The notes under the pieces were generated by a model. The model did not search any database and was not told where the DNA came from. It was given only the letters and a program-made list of their open reading frames with translations. A stretch of 7,726 nucleotides of DNA from Planctomycetaceae bacterium (lineage in GTDB: Bacteria; Planctomycetota; Planctomycetia; Pirellulales; Pirellulaceae), in the NCBI GenBank assembly GCA_018658605.1, contig JABHUV010000335.1:1-7726 (forward strand), in the 5' to 3' direction. This document shows positions 7,152-7,726 of this stretch, piece after piece. Made by a program: the position numbers and the translations under genes. How positions within the stretch are numbered: position 1 is the first letter of the stretch; every line of letters starts with the position of its first letter.

Positions 7152-7180
7152 TTGGCATAGGACGTGCATTTAGATATCTT
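7152..7180 (+). promoter_or_regulatory. Putative promoter of the structured RNA
   Basis: TTGGCA at 7152-7157 (5 of 6 to TTGACA), a 17-base spacer and TATCTT at 7175-7180 (4 of 6 to TATAAT). The predicted start is around 7186-7189, immediately before the first hairpin of the candidate RNA. The plus strand has no upstream gene to read through from, because the neighbour is on the minus strand; a local promoter is therefore needed. Confidence 0.35.
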
Positions 7181-7187
7181 TCGTTAG

Positions 7188-7368
7188 CTTGTTGCTGACA
7201 AGAGATCTCACATTGACTCGATTTGATTGTTTTGAATCGGGTTAACCGTGAGATCGTTCAAACCCGCGAGGTTTGGGCACTTAATTTACTGGTTTGAGTT
7301 TTAGTTGCCCCTGGCTCATCCAGTTGACTGACATCGTCGTTAGTCGGTGCCCAAACCTCGTTCTTTTT
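7188..7368 (+). ncRNA. Candidate structured small RNA of about 180 nt, unrecognised
   Basis: Four nested elements are visible on the plus strand. (1) A hairpin of 7188-7192 with 7198-7202 (5 bp, 5-base loop). (2) A long hairpin of 7204-7211 with 7248-7255 (8 bp, perfect), then after a small internal loop 7213-7224 with 7234-7245 (12 bp including G-U pairs), with a 9-base loop. (3) A perfect 14-bp helix of 7267-7280 with 7347-7360, enclosing two side stems: 7288-7298 with 7315-7324 (5+4 bp) and 7325-7332 with 7339-7346 (8 bp, 6-base loop), so a three-way junction. (4) TTCTTTTT at 7361-7368 directly after the closing helix, as in an intrinsic terminator. The minus strand has no T-run after either structure, so plus is favoured. 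I see no hallmarks of tmRNA, RNase P RNA or SRP RNA. The fold was built by eye, and the function is unknown. Confidence 0.55.
7347..7368 (+). terminator. Intrinsic terminator formed by the closing helix and U-run
   Basis: The 3' arm GTGCCCAAACCTCG (7347-7360) pairs perfectly with 7267-7280 and is followed at once by TTCTTTTT. The intervening 66 bases are themselves paired, which brings the arms together. It would stop the transcript before the tRNA region. Confidence 0.45.
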
Positions 7369-7420
7369 ATGCGCGGCGTTGATTTGAGCACAACAGGTGA
7401 AACCCACTCTCCTCGGTAGC

Positions 7421-7454
7421 TCAATTGCGATACAGATCTTTGTCTGCGAATTGG
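7421..7454 (+). other. Bulged hairpin upstream of the tRNA promoters
   Basis: CAATT (7422-7426) pairs with AATTG (7449-7453), CG (7428-7429) with CG (7447-7448), and CAGA (7433-7436) with TCTG (7443-7446), around a 6-base loop. A terminal T-G pair extends it by one. Bulges G7427 and 7430-7432 lie on the 5' side. No T-run follows. It is outside both the candidate RNA and the predicted tRNA transcript, so its role is unclear. Confidence 0.3.
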
Positions 7455-7469
7455 TGTGATTGATCAATT

Positions 7470-7498
7470 TTCACTGCGGAACTCACCAAAGGTATAAT
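7470..7498 (+). promoter_or_regulatory. Putative upstream promoter of the tRNA-Thr unit
   Basis: TTCACT at 7470-7475 (4 of 6), a 17-base spacer and a perfect TATAAT at 7493-7498. The start would be near 7505, about 90 bases before the tRNA. A perfect 10-bp palindrome, ATTGATCAAT (7459-7468), ends one base before the -35 box and could be a protein-binding site. Confidence 0.42.
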
Positions 7499-7537
7499 TC
7501 TTTAGATGTTTATTTTATTGTACGCGTTTTAACACCG

Positions 7538-7566
7538 TTGACGAGTTTAAACCGGTATTCTAAAGT
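7538..7566 (+). promoter_or_regulatory. Putative proximal promoter of tRNA-Thr
   Basis: TTGACG at 7538-7543 (5 of 6 to TTGACA), a 17-base spacer and TAAAGT at 7561-7566 (4 of 6 to TATAAT). The start would be near 7573, giving a short 5' extension of some 23 bases before the mature tRNA at 7596, a typical distance. Confidence 0.42.
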
Positions 7567-7595
7567 GGTGGTTTCCCCTGCATAAATGGGATGTT

Positions 7596-7669
7596 GCCAG
7601 CGTAGCTTCAATTGGCAGAGCACCGCATTCGTAATGCGGGGGTTACGGGTTCGATTCCCGTCGCTGGCT
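7596..7669 (+). tRNA. tRNA-Thr (anticodon CGU)
   Basis: All arms pair. The acceptor stem is GCCAGCG (7596-7602) with CGCTGGC (7662-7668). The D stem is GCTT (7605-7608) with GAGC (7618-7621). The anticodon stem is CCGCA (7623-7627) with TGCGG (7635-7639) around TTCGTAA, giving anticodon CGT at 7630-7632, which reads ACG threonine codons. The variable loop is five bases, and the T arm is ACGGG/CCCGT around TTCGATT. CCA is not encoded (TCTG follows), so it must be added by nucleotidyltransferase. The discriminator base is T7669. The T-loop and D-loop GG are normal, and the gene looks fully functional. Confidence 0.96.
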
Positions 7670-7711
7670 CTGTTACGAGCGGTTACACGTTAGCATTACA
7701 AAGTACTTTAC

Positions 7712-7716
7712 AGGAG
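7712..7716 (+). promoter_or_regulatory. Ribosome binding site of a gene starting past the right edge
   Basis: AGGAG at 7712-7716 leaves ten bases to the window end with no start codon among them, so the start codon would fall at or just beyond 7727. The gene follows tRNA-Thr by about 57 bases and could share its transcript. In many bacteria threonine tRNAs precede translation or secretion genes such as tuf, but nothing here identifies the product. Confidence 0.4.
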
Positions 7717-7726
7717 TTTCCTTCCA

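Noticed and set aside
6995..7198. A 67-codon GTG-started frame, Cys-rich and basic (begins MVCCGSSGVAGN), with AAGGA about 8 bases upstream
   Set aside because: Composition looks like translated non-coding DNA, no domain is recognisable, and its 3' half overlaps the promoter and first hairpin of the candidate RNA.
7267..7360. The 14-bp perfect inverted repeat as ends of a miniature transposon
   Set aside because: No flanking target-site duplication is visible, the interior is largely self-paired, and a U-run follows one side only, which fits an RNA better. A genome-wide copy count would settle it.
7415..7454. GGTAGCTCAATTG resembling a tRNA D-arm
   Set aside because: No matching GAGC, anticodon arm or T-arm follows; the bases instead form a different bulged hairpin.
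7258..7467. Minus-strand 69-codon frame
   Set aside because: It runs through the highly structured region, whose inverted repeats account for the sequence; no domain, no clear SD and no supporting context.

Overview
The window reads like a chromosomal stretch from a Gram-negative member of the Planctomycetota, probably Pirellulales-like. This rests on the protein families seen: a secreted DUF1080 protein, a GH10-like cytoplasmic protein of a type I associate with planctomycetes, a large lipoprotein with a transglutaminase-like core and a C-terminal TPR-like part, and several starts with no Shine-Dalgarno (SD) sequence. Base composition is moderate. No lineage-specific marker gene is present, so the assignment is an inference. 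I see no mobile element, CRISPR array or sign of recent transfer.

Layout from left to right: the last 51 codons of purC (purine synthesis); a promoter-like site and a 5' hairpin; an exported DUF1080 protein (298-1290); a GH10-like TIM-barrel protein apparently lacking both catalytic glutamates (1514-2995); kdsA (3158-3994); a lipoprotein 36 bases further on, probably in the kdsA operon (4031-5902). A convergent lipid/diacylglycerol-kinase-family gene (5918-6868, minus strand) ends only 15 bases from the lipoprotein stop. A stretch of about 730 bases without a convincing protein gene follows, then tRNA-Thr(CGU) (7596-7669). The SD of a gene that starts beyond the window lies at the right edge.

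Functionally, kdsA (KDO synthesis), the lipoprotein and the lipid kinase all fit cell-envelope work. The DUF1080 protein and the GH10-like protein fit carbohydrate handling. Nothing ties all of them into one pathway.

The most interesting part is the non-coding stretch. On the plus strand, positions 7188-7368 can fold into a small hairpin, a long hairpin of about 20 bp, and a three-way junction closed by a perfect 14-bp helix, ending directly in a U-rich run. A promoter-like TTGGCA-N17-TATCTT lies just upstream. This has the architecture of an independent structured small RNA of about 180 nt, of a type I do not recognise. A second observation is that two SD-less genes are each preceded by a short SD-led reading frame that overlaps their start codon.
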